A stretch of 64,000 nt of DNA from Blastococcus aggregatus (GTDB lineage Bacteria > Actinomycetota > Actinomycetes > Mycobacteriales > Geodermatophilaceae): contig NZ_OBQI01000003.1 in the NCBI RefSeq assembly GCF_900221005.1, forward strand, positions 558,001 through 622,000. The letters run 5' to 3'. Position numbers and translations under genes: made by a program. The notes under the pieces are model-generated. The model did not search any database. It was not told the origin of the DNA and saw nothing but the letters and a program-made list of their open reading frames with translations. Shown here piece by piece: positions 51,210 to 62,653 of this stretch (positions within the stretch are counted from its first letter, which is position 1; every line of letters starts with the position of its first letter).

Positions 51210-52556
51210 TCAGGCGCTGGGACGCACCGCGCCGATGTAGCCGCCCCACCGCATGGCGGTCTCCCGGACGGTCTTGCCGCTCTCCGGGGCCTCGATGATC
51301 CGGTCGCCGCCGAGGTAGATGGCGACGTGGTGGATCGTCGAGGGCCGGCCCGGGTCGGTGGCCCAGAAGACCAGGTCGCCGGGCTGCAGCGACCCGCGGG
51401 CGACCTTCGGCGACGCGGCGTACTGGTCCCGGCTGTTGCGCGGGATGGAGATGCCCGCCTGGCCGTAGGCGTACTGGGTGAGGCCGCTGCAGTCGAAGCC
51501 GACGACACCCTCGTCGGGATCCTGGCCGGGGCCGGGGCCGCGACGGCCGCCACCACCCCAGGCGTACGGGGTACCGATGTAGCGCCGCGCCGCCGCGATG
51601 GCGGTCTGCGCGTCGGAGGCGGATCCCGGGCCGGCCGGGTTCTGGACGCCCGGGTTCTGGACGACCGGCGGGGTCGCCGTCGGCCGGCCGGCCGGCGTCG
51701 AGGGGGACGAGGACGACGAGGCGGGGGGCGCGACCCGCTGGACGGTGGTGGCCCGCGCGGCCGCGGCGGCCTGCTCGGCTGCGGCGCGCTCGGCGGCGGC
51801 GCGGGCGCCGACGAGGGTGGTCAGCTGCTTCTGCGCGGCGTCGAGATCCGCCTGCACCACTGCCTGCTGGGACGCCACCTCCGCTGCCTGGGCACGGGCG
51901 GACTGCTCGGCGGCCGTGGCCACCTCGAGCTGACGGGCGGCCTCCTGCTGCAGCCCGTCGGCCTCGACGACGGCGGTGCGGGCGATGACCTCGGCCGCGG
52001 TGGCCTGCTGCTGGAGGACCGTGACGGTGCCCAGCACGTCGGTGCGGTGCGACCCGGCCGCCTCGAGCAGCGCGGCGCGCTCGATCAGCTGGGACGGGTT
52101 GCCCGCGGTGAGCAGGGCCGTGGCCCCGGGGCTGGTGCTGCCCTCCATGTAGCTGCGGCGGGCGAAGGCGATGACGTCGTCGCGGGCCACGCCCAGCTCG
52201 GCGGTCTTCCGCGCGGCCTCGGCCGCGGCGGACTCGGCCTGCTGGCGGGCGGCCTCGGCGGCGGCCTCGGTGGCCTGGAACTCGTCGAGGGCGAGGAGCG
52301 CATCGGTGCGCGCGGTCTCCACGCCGGCGCCGGCTGCGGCCAGTCGTTCGTTGAGCTCGCCGATCCGCGCAGCCACGGCGTCGGCCTGGCTCTGCGCGGC
52401 GGCGATCTCGCCGTCACTGGGCCGGCGGGGTGTGGCGTCGGCGACCGCAGGGGTCAGTCCGAGGAGGACCGCGGCGGCGATCGCCGTCCCGCCCACGCGC
52501 AGCGCGCGGCGACCCCACGTCGCTCGCACCGGGCTGTTCGGGGTACCGCTGTCCAC
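51210..52556 (-). CDS. Secreted NlpC/P60 peptidoglycan endopeptidase with coiled coil (RipA-like)
   Basis: 448 aa. Signal peptide, residues 1-41 (GRRALRVGGTAIAAAVLLGL, cut near VADA). Long coiled coil at about 48-275, rich in Ala, Glu and Gln. Pro/Ser linker 280-325. The NlpC/P60 domain at about 330-448 has the catalytic Cys in GFDCSGLTQYAYGQ and His in TIHHVAIYLGGDR. The coiled coil plus NlpC layout matches D,L-endopeptidases that split daughter-cell walls. An insertion rich in Gly/Arg/Pro precedes the catalytic Cys. GTG start. A GGCACCC/GGGTGCC stem lies 31 bp upstream in the leader. No c-di-AMP (ydaO) riboswitch is apparent. Confidence 0.92.
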   Translation of the reverse strand: MDSGTPNSPVRATWGRRALRVGGTAIAAAVLLGLTPAVADATPRRPSDGEIAAAQSQADAVAARIGELNERLAAAGAGVETARTDALLALDEFQATEAAAEAARQQAESAAAEAARKTAELGVARDDVIAFARRSYMEGSTSPGATALLTAGNPSQLIERAALLEAAGSHRTDVLGTVTVLQQQATAAEVIARTAVVEADGLQQEAARQLEVATAAEQSARAQAAEVASQQAVVQADLDAAQKQLTTLVGARAAAERAAAEQAAAAARATTVQRVAPPASSSSSPSTPAGRPTATPPVVQNPGVQNPAGPGSASDAQTAIAAARRYIGTPYAWGGGGRRGPGPGQDPDEGVVGFDCSGLTQYAYGQAGISIPRNSRDQYAASPKVARGSLQPGDLVFWATDPGRPSTIHHVAIYLGGDRIIEAPESGKTVRETAMRWGGYIGAVRPSA

Positions 52557-52643
52557 GTCGCGACCTCTTCCGGCTGCTCGACGGCGGGCACCCGGAGGGG
52601 TGCCACCACAGAGGGCATCGGTCGGTCGGACGGCGCCGTTGAG

Positions 52644-52671
52644 GGCGCCTCACCCCGAGGGGTGAGGCGCC
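52644..52671 (-). terminator. Terminator after the acyl-CoA synthetase gene
   Basis: GGCGCCTCACCCC (52644-52656) pairs perfectly with 52659-52671 around a 2-base spacer, 27 bp after the synthetase stop. It separates this gene from the NlpC/P60 promoter. Confidence 0.65.
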
Positions 52672-52698
52672 ACCGGCGGGTGACGCGGGCGGTTCCGT

Positions 52699-54234
<1,536 letters not shown>

Positions 54235-54312
54235 GCCGGCTCCCTGGGGTGCGCGGCCGGCTCGCACCGGCCGCTCGACGTGGTGGCCGTCACGCTAGCC
54301 GTCCCCGGGGCA

Positions 54313-55266
54313 CTACAGCAGGGAGAGCCCCAGCCGCTCGCTGAGCAGGTGCAGCGCCGCGCGGCCCGCACGGGAGTTGCCGGCCCGGTCCAGCGGCGGG
54401 GACCAGGCGCAGACGCCGAACCTGTTCGGCACGTCGCCCATCACGGCACCGGCCACCCCGCTCTTGCAGGGGAAGCCCACGTCGTAGGCGAACTGGCCGG
54501 CCGCGTCGTAGGTGCCGCAGGTCATCATCACCGCGTTGACCCGCCGGGCCAGCGGCTCGGCCAGCACCCGGTCGCCGGTGCGCGGGTCCACCCCGTCGGA
54601 GGCGAGGAACCGGGCGGCCCGGGCCAGCTCCCGGGTGGTCACGGTCAGCGCACACAGCTGCGCGTAGGCGTCGACCACCTCGGCCACCGGGTGGGTCAGG
54701 TTGTCGAACGAGCTCATCAGGTGGCCCATCGCCATGTTCATGTCCGCGGTGGCGCGCTCGTCGGCGAGCACCGCGGGATCGGGCTCGAGGCGTTCCCCGA
54801 CGAGGCCGGACAGCAGGTCGGTGACCGCGGCCACGGCCGCCTCGGGCGACCCGGTCGCCCCCACGAGCACGTCGCACACGACGACGGCGCCGGCGTTGAT
54901 GAACGGATTGCGCGGGATCCCGTGCTCGTGCTCGAGCTGGATCAGGGAGTCGAAGGGATCCCCCGACGGCTCCCTCCCCACCCGGCGGAAGACGTCCTCG
55001 CCGACCTGCTGGAGCGCCGCGGTCAGCGTGAACACCTTGACCACGCTCTGCACCGGGAAGCCGACGTCGGCGTCGCCGGCGACGTGCTCGGTGCCGTCGA
55101 GCTCGCACAGCGCCAGGGCGAACCGCTCGGGCCCGGCCCCGGGCTGGGCGACCTCGTCGTCCTCGGCCAGCGGGCGGGCCTCGGCAGCCACGCGGTCGAG
55201 GGCGTCGGTGAGGTCGTCGGGCAGGTCGTCGGGAGTGGGGGGCACCCGTGCACGCTGCCACGGCAC
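54313..55266 (-). CDS. glsA: Glutaminase A
   Basis: Hydrolyses glutamine to glutamate and ammonia. 317 aa serine-dependent glutaminase fold. Catalytic Ser-x-x-Lys in VGFPVQSVVKVFTL, GIPRNPFINAGAVVVCDVL, NMAMGHLMSSFDN, VNAVMMTCGTYDAAGQFAYD, VGFPCKSGVAGAVMGDVPN and AWSPPLDRAGNSRAGRAAL. GTG start at 55266; GTG at 55245 is the alternative, removing 7 residues. No STAS or CNMP domain is attached, so it is the short form. It lies 24 bp after the sirtuin gene on the same strand. Confidence 0.93.
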   Translation of the reverse strand: MPWQRARVPPTPDDLPDDLTDALDRVAAEARPLAEDDEVAQPGAGPERFALALCELDGTEHVAGDADVGFPVQSVVKVFTLTAALQQVGEDVFRRVGREPSGDPFDSLIQLEHEHGIPRNPFINAGAVVVCDVLVGATGSPEAAVAAVTDLLSGLVGERLEPDPAVLADERATADMNMAMGHLMSSFDNLTHPVAEVVDAYAQLCALTVTTRELARAARFLASDGVDPRTGDRVLAEPLARRVNAVMMTCGTYDAAGQFAYDVGFPCKSGVAGAVMGDVPNRFGVCAWSPPLDRAGNSRAGRAALHLLSERLGLSLL

Positions 55267-55290
55267 CCGCCGCCGGGCCCGGTGAGCGGG

Positions 55291-56060
55291 TCAGCCGGCC
55301 GTGAGCAGCCGGGGCAGCGACGCGCCGATCGGCTCGGCGACCAGGAGGGAGGCCAGGTCGTCGAACGGCGTCGGTTCGGCGTTGACGATGACGACCTGCG
55401 CGCCGGACCGGAGCGCCACCTCCACCAGCCCGGCGACCGGCCACACCTGCAGCGAGGTGCCGACGGCGAGGAAGACGTCGCAGTCCCGGGCCGCGGCGAC
55501 GGCGGCGGTCACGGCACGGGCGTCGAGCTCCTGCCCGAAGCTGATCGTCGCCGACTTGAGGATCCCGCCGCAGACCAGGCAGGCCGGGTCGGGTTCACCG
55601 GACGCGACCCGCTCCAGCGCGGACCGCATCGTCGTCCGGTCGCCGCAACCGAGGCACTCGACCTCGTGCACCGTCCCGTGGATCTCGACCACCCGGTCCG
55701 GGGAGCAGCCCGCCGCCTGGTGCAGCCCGTCCACGTTCTGGGTGACGATCGTGCGCAGCCGGCCCTGGCGCTCGAGATCGACCAGCGCGGCGTGGCCGGC
55801 GTTGGGCAGGGGCGCGCCCGTGCGGACAGCTCCCCGCGCATGAGCCACGCCCGGCGGCGGATGTCGGGATCGGACAGGTAGTAGGAGAGCGTCACCAGCT
55901 TCTCGGCGTCGGGATCGCGCGTCCACACGCCCTGCGGCCCCCGGTAGTCCGGGATGCCGCTGTCGGTCGAGATGCCCGCTCCGGTCAGCGCGGTGATCCG
56001 CGTGGCCTCGGTCAGCCAGTCGGGCAGGGGTTCGGGGACGGTGCCGGTCACGTCGTCCAC
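55291..56060 (-). pseudogene. Sir2-family NAD-dependent deacylase gene, frameshifted
   Basis: The first frame from GTG at 56060 reads [40 protein letters not shown]. The second frame, from about 55830 to 55291, reads [72 protein letters not shown] and [20 protein letters not shown]. Together they form a complete class III sirtuin (NAD motif, catalytic His, zinc CxxC pairs). The change equals one missing base, most simply a G in CGGGCGCG near 55820 (expected [20 protein letters not shown]). It is either a pseudogene or a sequence error. It is divergent from aconitase; glsA follows. Confidence 0.82.
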
Positions 56061-56170
56061 GGTAAGGGTCGCCTCACCCGGTGCGTGGTTGCGCGAAATG
56101 GGATGATCGGGGGTGGACACGAGCGCGACGAACCAGCCGCGACGAACCATCGAGGGGTAGGCGCAGAAGA

Positions 56171-59041
<2,871 letters not shown>

Positions 59042-59056
59042 TCGAGGGCTGAACAG

Positions 59057-59818
59057 ATGGACCTGGGCCTGGGTGGTCGCGGATACCTGCTCACCGGCGC
59101 GAGCCGGGGGCTCGGTTTCGCGACCGCCCGGGCCCTGGTCGACGACGGGGCGCGGGTGCTGATCAGCTCGCGCTCCGTCGAGTCCGTGGACGCCGCCGTC
59201 GCCTCCCTCGGTGGGGCGCCGGCGGCGGCCGGCATCGCCGCCGACCTGGCCGACGACGACGCCGCCGAGCGGCTGGTCACCGAGGCGTGCGAACGGCTGG
59301 GCACCGTCGACGGGGTGCTGATCTCGGTCGGCGGCCCCGCACCCGGCACCGTGCTCTCGACCCCGGAGGACGCCTGGCGGGCCGGGGTGGAGTCGGTGCT
59401 GCTCGGGCCGCTGCGGCTGGTCCGCGCCCTCGTCCCGCACCTGGGCGAGGGGGCGGCGATCGGCTTCGTGCTGTCCATCTCGGTGAAGCAGCCGATCGGG
59501 CACCTGGCCATCTCCAATGGGCTGCGCCCCGGCCTGGCGATGACCGCGAAAGCGCTGGCCGACGAGCTCGGCCCCCGCGGCATCCGCGTGCTCGGGCTGC
59601 TGCCGGGCACGATCGCCACCGACCGGATCGCCGAGATCGAGGCGGCGTCCGGTGACCCCGAGAAGGCCCGCGCCCGCACCGAGGCGGGGATCCCGCTGCG
59701 CCGCGTCGGCCGGCCGGAGGAGTTCGGCCGGGTCGCCGCGTTCGCCCTCTCCCCCGCCGCCTCCTACCTGAGCGGCACGATGATCGCCGTCGACGGCGGC
59801 ATGACCCGGGCGCTGTGA
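59057..59818 (+). CDS. Atypical SDR oxidoreductase lacking the Tyr-x3-Lys pair
   Basis: 253 aa Rossmann SDR. Cofactor motif YLLTGASRGLGFATARALVD followed by LISSRSVESVDAAV. At the active site the Ser is in FVLSISVKQPIG, but the expected YxxxK reads ISNGLRPGLAM, with no Tyr and Arg instead of Lys. SNxLR is typical of a known SDR subgroup with uncertain catalysis. The C-terminus YLSGTMIAVDGGMTRAL is canonical. ATG at 59057; it follows acnA by 15 bp, so it may be co-transcribed. Annotations as 3-oxoacyl-ACP reductase would overstate the evidence. Confidence 0.88.
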   Translation: MDLGLGGRGYLLTGASRGLGFATARALVDDGARVLISSRSVESVDAAVASLGGAPAAAGIAADLADDDAAERLVTEACERLGTVDGVLISVGGPAPGTVLSTPEDAWRAGVESVLLGPLRLVRALVPHLGEGAAIGFVLSISVKQPIGHLAISNGLRPGLAMTAKALADELGPRGIRVLGLLPGTIATDRIAEIEAASGDPEKARARTEAGIPLRRVGRPEEFGRVAAFALSPAASYLSGTMIAVDGGMTRAL

Positions 59819-59873
59819 GAGCAACCTGCACCGACCGTGCGCGTTCCGGGGTCTCCCGGAGCAGGATGCCCCG

Positions 59874-60602
59874 ATGAGTGCACATCCGGTCCTCGTCGCC
59901 TGCGCGCACGGCACCCGCAGCCCCACCGGCCGCCGGCTGATCGCCGAGCTGGCGCTGGCCGCGAGAGAGCTCCGCCCCGGCCTGGTGACGACGGCGGCGT
60001 TCGTCGACGTCCAGCCGCCCACGGTGGTCGACGTCGTGGCCGAGCTGGCCGCCGGGGGCCGTCCCGCGGTCGTGGTGCCGCTGCTGCTGTCCGGCGGCTA
60101 CCACGTGCACGTCGACATCGCGGGCGCCGTGGCCGGCGCCGACGGCACCGTGGCGGCGCGGCCGCTGGGGCCGGACCCGCGGCTGGCCGCCGTCCTGCAC
60201 GACCGGCTCGTCCAGGCCGGCGCCGACCCGCAGGATCCGGGCACCGCGGTCGTGGTGGCGGCCGCCGGGTCCAGCGACGAGCGGGCGGTCGCCGACGTCG
60301 AGCGCACCGCCGCCCTCCTCCAGCGCTCCTGGGCCGGACCGGTGACCACCGGCTACGGCTCCGCCGCCCGGCCTCCGGTGCCCGACGCCGTCGCCGCGGC
60401 CCGCGCCGCAGGAGCCGAGCGCGTCGTCCTGGCCGCCTACCTGCTCGCGCCGGGCCACTTCCACGACAAGCTGGCCGGCGCCGGCGCGGACCTGGTCACC
60501 GCTCCCCTGCTGCCGGATCCCCGCATCGCCGCCGTCCTGCTGGACCGCTACGACGCCGCCGTCGCCACGGCGGCGGGCACCGCCCCGGTCGGGTCGTCAT
60601 GA
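59874..60602 (+). CDS. CbiX-type sirohydrochlorin chelatase
   Basis: 242 aa with two CbiX repeats. First half: LVACAHGTRSPTGRRLIAEL with His13, then VVPLLLSGGYHVHVDIAGAV with two His. Second half: AAAGSSDERAVADVERTAAL and AAYLLAPGHFHDKLAGAGAD. The family inserts Co2+ or Fe2+ into sirohydrochlorin for cobalamin or siroheme. The metal is not deducible. ATG at 59874. Its stop overlaps the DUF881 start (ATGA). No other cobalamin or siroheme gene is adjacent; IcmF (11.8 kb) is the only B12 user in the window. Confidence 0.9.
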   Translation: MSAHPVLVACAHGTRSPTGRRLIAELALAARELRPGLVTTAAFVDVQPPTVVDVVAELAAGGRPAVVVPLLLSGGYHVHVDIAGAVAGADGTVAARPLGPDPRLAAVLHDRLVQAGADPQDPGTAVVVAAAGSSDERAVADVERTAALLQRSWAGPVTTGYGSAARPPVPDAVAAARAAGAERVVLAAYLLAPGHFHDKLAGAGADLVTAPLLPDPRIAAVLLDRYDAAVATAAGTAPVGSS

Positions 60603-61351
60603 CCGACTCCCCCGACGAGCAGCGCCCGGAGCCCGTCGCGACCCCCGAGCCGGCGGAGCCCGCTCAGCCGATCCCCGCGACGACGCCGTCGGGTGGCCGC
60701 CGGTGGAACCGCACCGTGTCGGCGATGGTCACCGCGGGACTGGCGCTCGCCCTGGGATTCGGGCTCGTCGTGCAGATCCGCAGCACCGGCGAGGCCGAGA
60801 TCACCGGGGCCACCGAGGAGGACCTGGTCCGCATCCTCGACGAGCTCGACACCCGCGAGGAGCAGCTGCGCTCGCAGCTCGCCGAGCGCGAGCAGGCGGT
60901 CGAGGAGCTCAGCGGCACCCGCAACCAGTCCGGCTCGGCGCTGGCCGAGGCGCAGCGGCGGGCCGAGACGATCGGCATCCTCAACGGCACCCTGCCCGCC
61001 CGCGGACCCGGTCTGCGGCTGGTCGTCGAGGACCCCGACGGTGCGGTCACCCCCGCCGTGCTGCTCGACGCCATCCAGGAGCTGCGCGGCGCCGGGGCCG
61101 AGGCGATCGAGATCGACGGCGTCCGGGTCGTGGTGTCCAGCTACGTCGGCGGCACCCCGGGCGAGCTGACCGTGGACGGCCGGGCGCTCTCGGCACCGTA
61201 CGAGGTGCTGGCCATCGGGCCGCCGACCGACCTCGAGGTGGCGCTGAACGTCTCCGGCGGCGTGGTGGCCGACGTCGCCCGCACCGGGGGGACCGCCTCG
61301 GTCACCCAGTCCGACGAGCTCTCCATCGACAGCCTGGTGCGCGGCCGCTAG
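60599..61351 (+). CDS. DUF881-domain membrane protein
   Basis: 250 aa. Disordered Pro-rich cytoplasmic N-terminus (1-35), one membrane helix at about 41-60 (AMVTAGLALALGFGLVVQIR), a coiled coil at about 75-120 (LDTREEQLRSQLAEREQAVE), and the extracellular DUF881 domain at about 125-250 (NGTLPARGPGLRLVVEDPDG, SSYVGGTPGELTVDGRALSA). DUF881 proteins are actinobacterial, often near cell-division genes. ATG overlaps the CbiX stop by ATGA. The stop overlaps that of the convergent rhodanese gene within CTAG. Confidence 0.9.
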   Translation: MTDSPDEQRPEPVATPEPAEPAQPIPATTPSGGRRWNRTVSAMVTAGLALALGFGLVVQIRSTGEAEITGATEEDLVRILDELDTREEQLRSQLAEREQAVEELSGTRNQSGSALAEAQRRAETIGILNGTLPARGPGLRLVVEDPDGAVTPAVLLDAIQELRGAGAEAIEIDGVRVVVSSYVGGTPGELTVDGRALSAPYEVLAIGPPTDLEVALNVSGGVVADVARTGGTASVTQSDELSIDSLVRGR

Positions 61352-62175
61352 CTCCCGCCGGTCGCCACCGGACGGTCCGGTTCGGCCGACCACTGCGACC
61401 ACGAGCCCGGCCACAGCGCCGCCTCGACGCCCGCGACGGCCAGCGCGGCGACCTCGTGCGCGGCGGTGACGCCGGAGCCGCAGTAGACGCCCACCTGGGT
61501 GCCGGGCCGGACGCCCAGCGCGGCGAACCGGGCAACCAGGTCCTCCGCCGGGAGGAAGGTGCCGTCGCCGGCCAGGTTCGCCGTCGTCGGCGCGCTGGTC
61601 GCGCCCGGGACGTGCCCGGCCCGCGAATCCACCGGCTCGACCTCGCCGCGGTACCGCTCGGCCGCCCGGGCGTCCAGCAGGACGCCCCCGCGACCCGGCA
61701 GCGCCGCGGCGGCGTCGGCCTCCACGACCGGCAGCCCGCCGCCGGGCAGGTCCACATCGCCCGGCGGCGGCACGACGTCCCCGGACTCCAGCGCTCCGCC
61801 GGCGCGAACCCAGGCGGCCAGGCCGCCGTCGAGCAACCGGACCTCGCCCAGCCCGCCCCAGCGCAGCAGCCACCAGGCACGCGCGGCGGCCAGACCACCG
61901 GCGTCGTCGTAGGCGACCACGGGGCGGCCGGCGGTGATCCCCCAGCGTCGCGCTGCTGCTTCCAGTCGCTGCAACGACGGGAGCGGGTGCCGTCCGAGCG
62001 ACGCATTCGGCGGGTCGGCGAGCTCGGTCTCGAGGTCGACGTACACCGCTCCGGGCAGGTGACCGGCCAGGTACTTCTCCCGCCCGGAGGCGTCGCCGAG
62101 TGCCCAGCGGACGTCGAGCAGCACCGGCCGCTCCGCCGCCGCCAGCAGCTCCGCGGCGGAGACCAGCACGCTCAC
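61348..62175 (-). CDS. Rhodanese-family sulfurtransferase (SseA/CysA-like)
   Basis: 275 aa tandem rhodanese. The N-terminal inactive domain (residues 1-125) has LLDVRWALGDASGREKYLAG. The C-terminal domain has the active Cys in VGVYCGSGVTAAHEV, a CGSGVTA loop typical of 3-mercaptopyruvate or thiosulfate sulfurtransferases. GTG at 62175 overlaps the stop of the DUF4440 gene (GTGA), so it is translated after it. Its stop shares CTAG with the convergent DUF881 gene. Cytoplasmic sulfur transfer or cyanide handling. Confidence 0.92.
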   Translation of the reverse strand: MSVLVSAAELLAAAERPVLLDVRWALGDASGREKYLAGHLPGAVYVDLETELADPPNASLGRHPLPSLQRLEAAARRWGITAGRPVVAYDDAGGLAAARAWWLLRWGGLGEVRLLDGGLAAWVRAGGALESGDVVPPPGDVDLPGGGLPVVEADAAAALPGRGGVLLDARAAERYRGEVEPVDSRAGHVPGATSAPTTANLAGDGTFLPAEDLVARFAALGVRPGTQVGVYCGSGVTAAHEVAALAVAGVEAALWPGSWSQWSAEPDRPVATGGS

Positions 62176-62636
62176 TGGGGGGCCAGGAGTCCGCGCAGCT
62201 CCTCGGTCAGGGCGGCGCGCGCCTCGGGGTGCTGGTGCCAGGCGGCGGGCGTGGCCTGCAGCAACTGGATCCGCCAGCGGCCGGCACCCTCGTCGACCGC
62301 GACGAGCGTGTGCACGGTGTGGAAGCTGTCCTCGACGTCGCTGGCGCCCGGCGGGATCATCCCGGCGTGCGCGATGAGCAGCGCCGTCCCCGGCGCGACC
62401 GCGCGCACCGAGCGGATCACCGCGACGTACGCCGCGGTCTGGTGGCTGCCGAAGATCTGGCGGAGGTCGGCGGCGATGGCCAGGCGACCGTGGTGGTGGG
62501 TGCCGTCGTAGCCGATGATGTCGCCGTCGTCCGCGAAGCAGGCCGCCACGGCCGCACCGCTGCGCCGGTTCCAGCCGTCCAGGTAGGCGGCGTAGAGGGA
62601 TCGGACCTGGGCGTCGTGCGGATGCGCGGATGTCAC
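62172..62636 (-). CDS. SgcJ/EcaC-type DUF4440 (NTF2-like) protein
   Basis: 154 aa cone-shaped NTF2-like fold of the SgcJ/EcaC or DUF4440 group. Visible are VRSLYAAYLDGWNRRSGAAV, AACFADDGDIIGYDGTHHHG, ADLRQIFGSHQTAAYVAVIR and DVEDSFHTVHTLVAVDEGAG. Members include oxidoreductases, isomerases and ketosteroid-isomerase-like proteins, so the reaction is open. GTG at 62636. Its stop overlaps the rhodanese start (GTGA). It follows the ABC exporter gene after 17 bp, so the three may form one operon. Confidence 0.85.
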   Translation of the reverse strand: MTSAHPHDAQVRSLYAAYLDGWNRRSGAAVAACFADDGDIIGYDGTHHHGRLAIAADLRQIFGSHQTAAYVAVIRSVRAVAPGTALLIAHAGMIPPGASDVEDSFHTVHTLVAVDEGAGRWRIQLLQATPAAWHQHPEARAALTEELRGLLAPQ

Positions 62637-62653
62637 GGATGTGACGGTAGTGG

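Noticed and set aside
52557..52698. c-di-AMP (ydaO) riboswitch in the leader of the NlpC/P60 gene
   Set aside because: Leaders of actinobacterial cell-wall hydrolases often carry one, but the conserved core is not present; only simple GC hairpins are seen.
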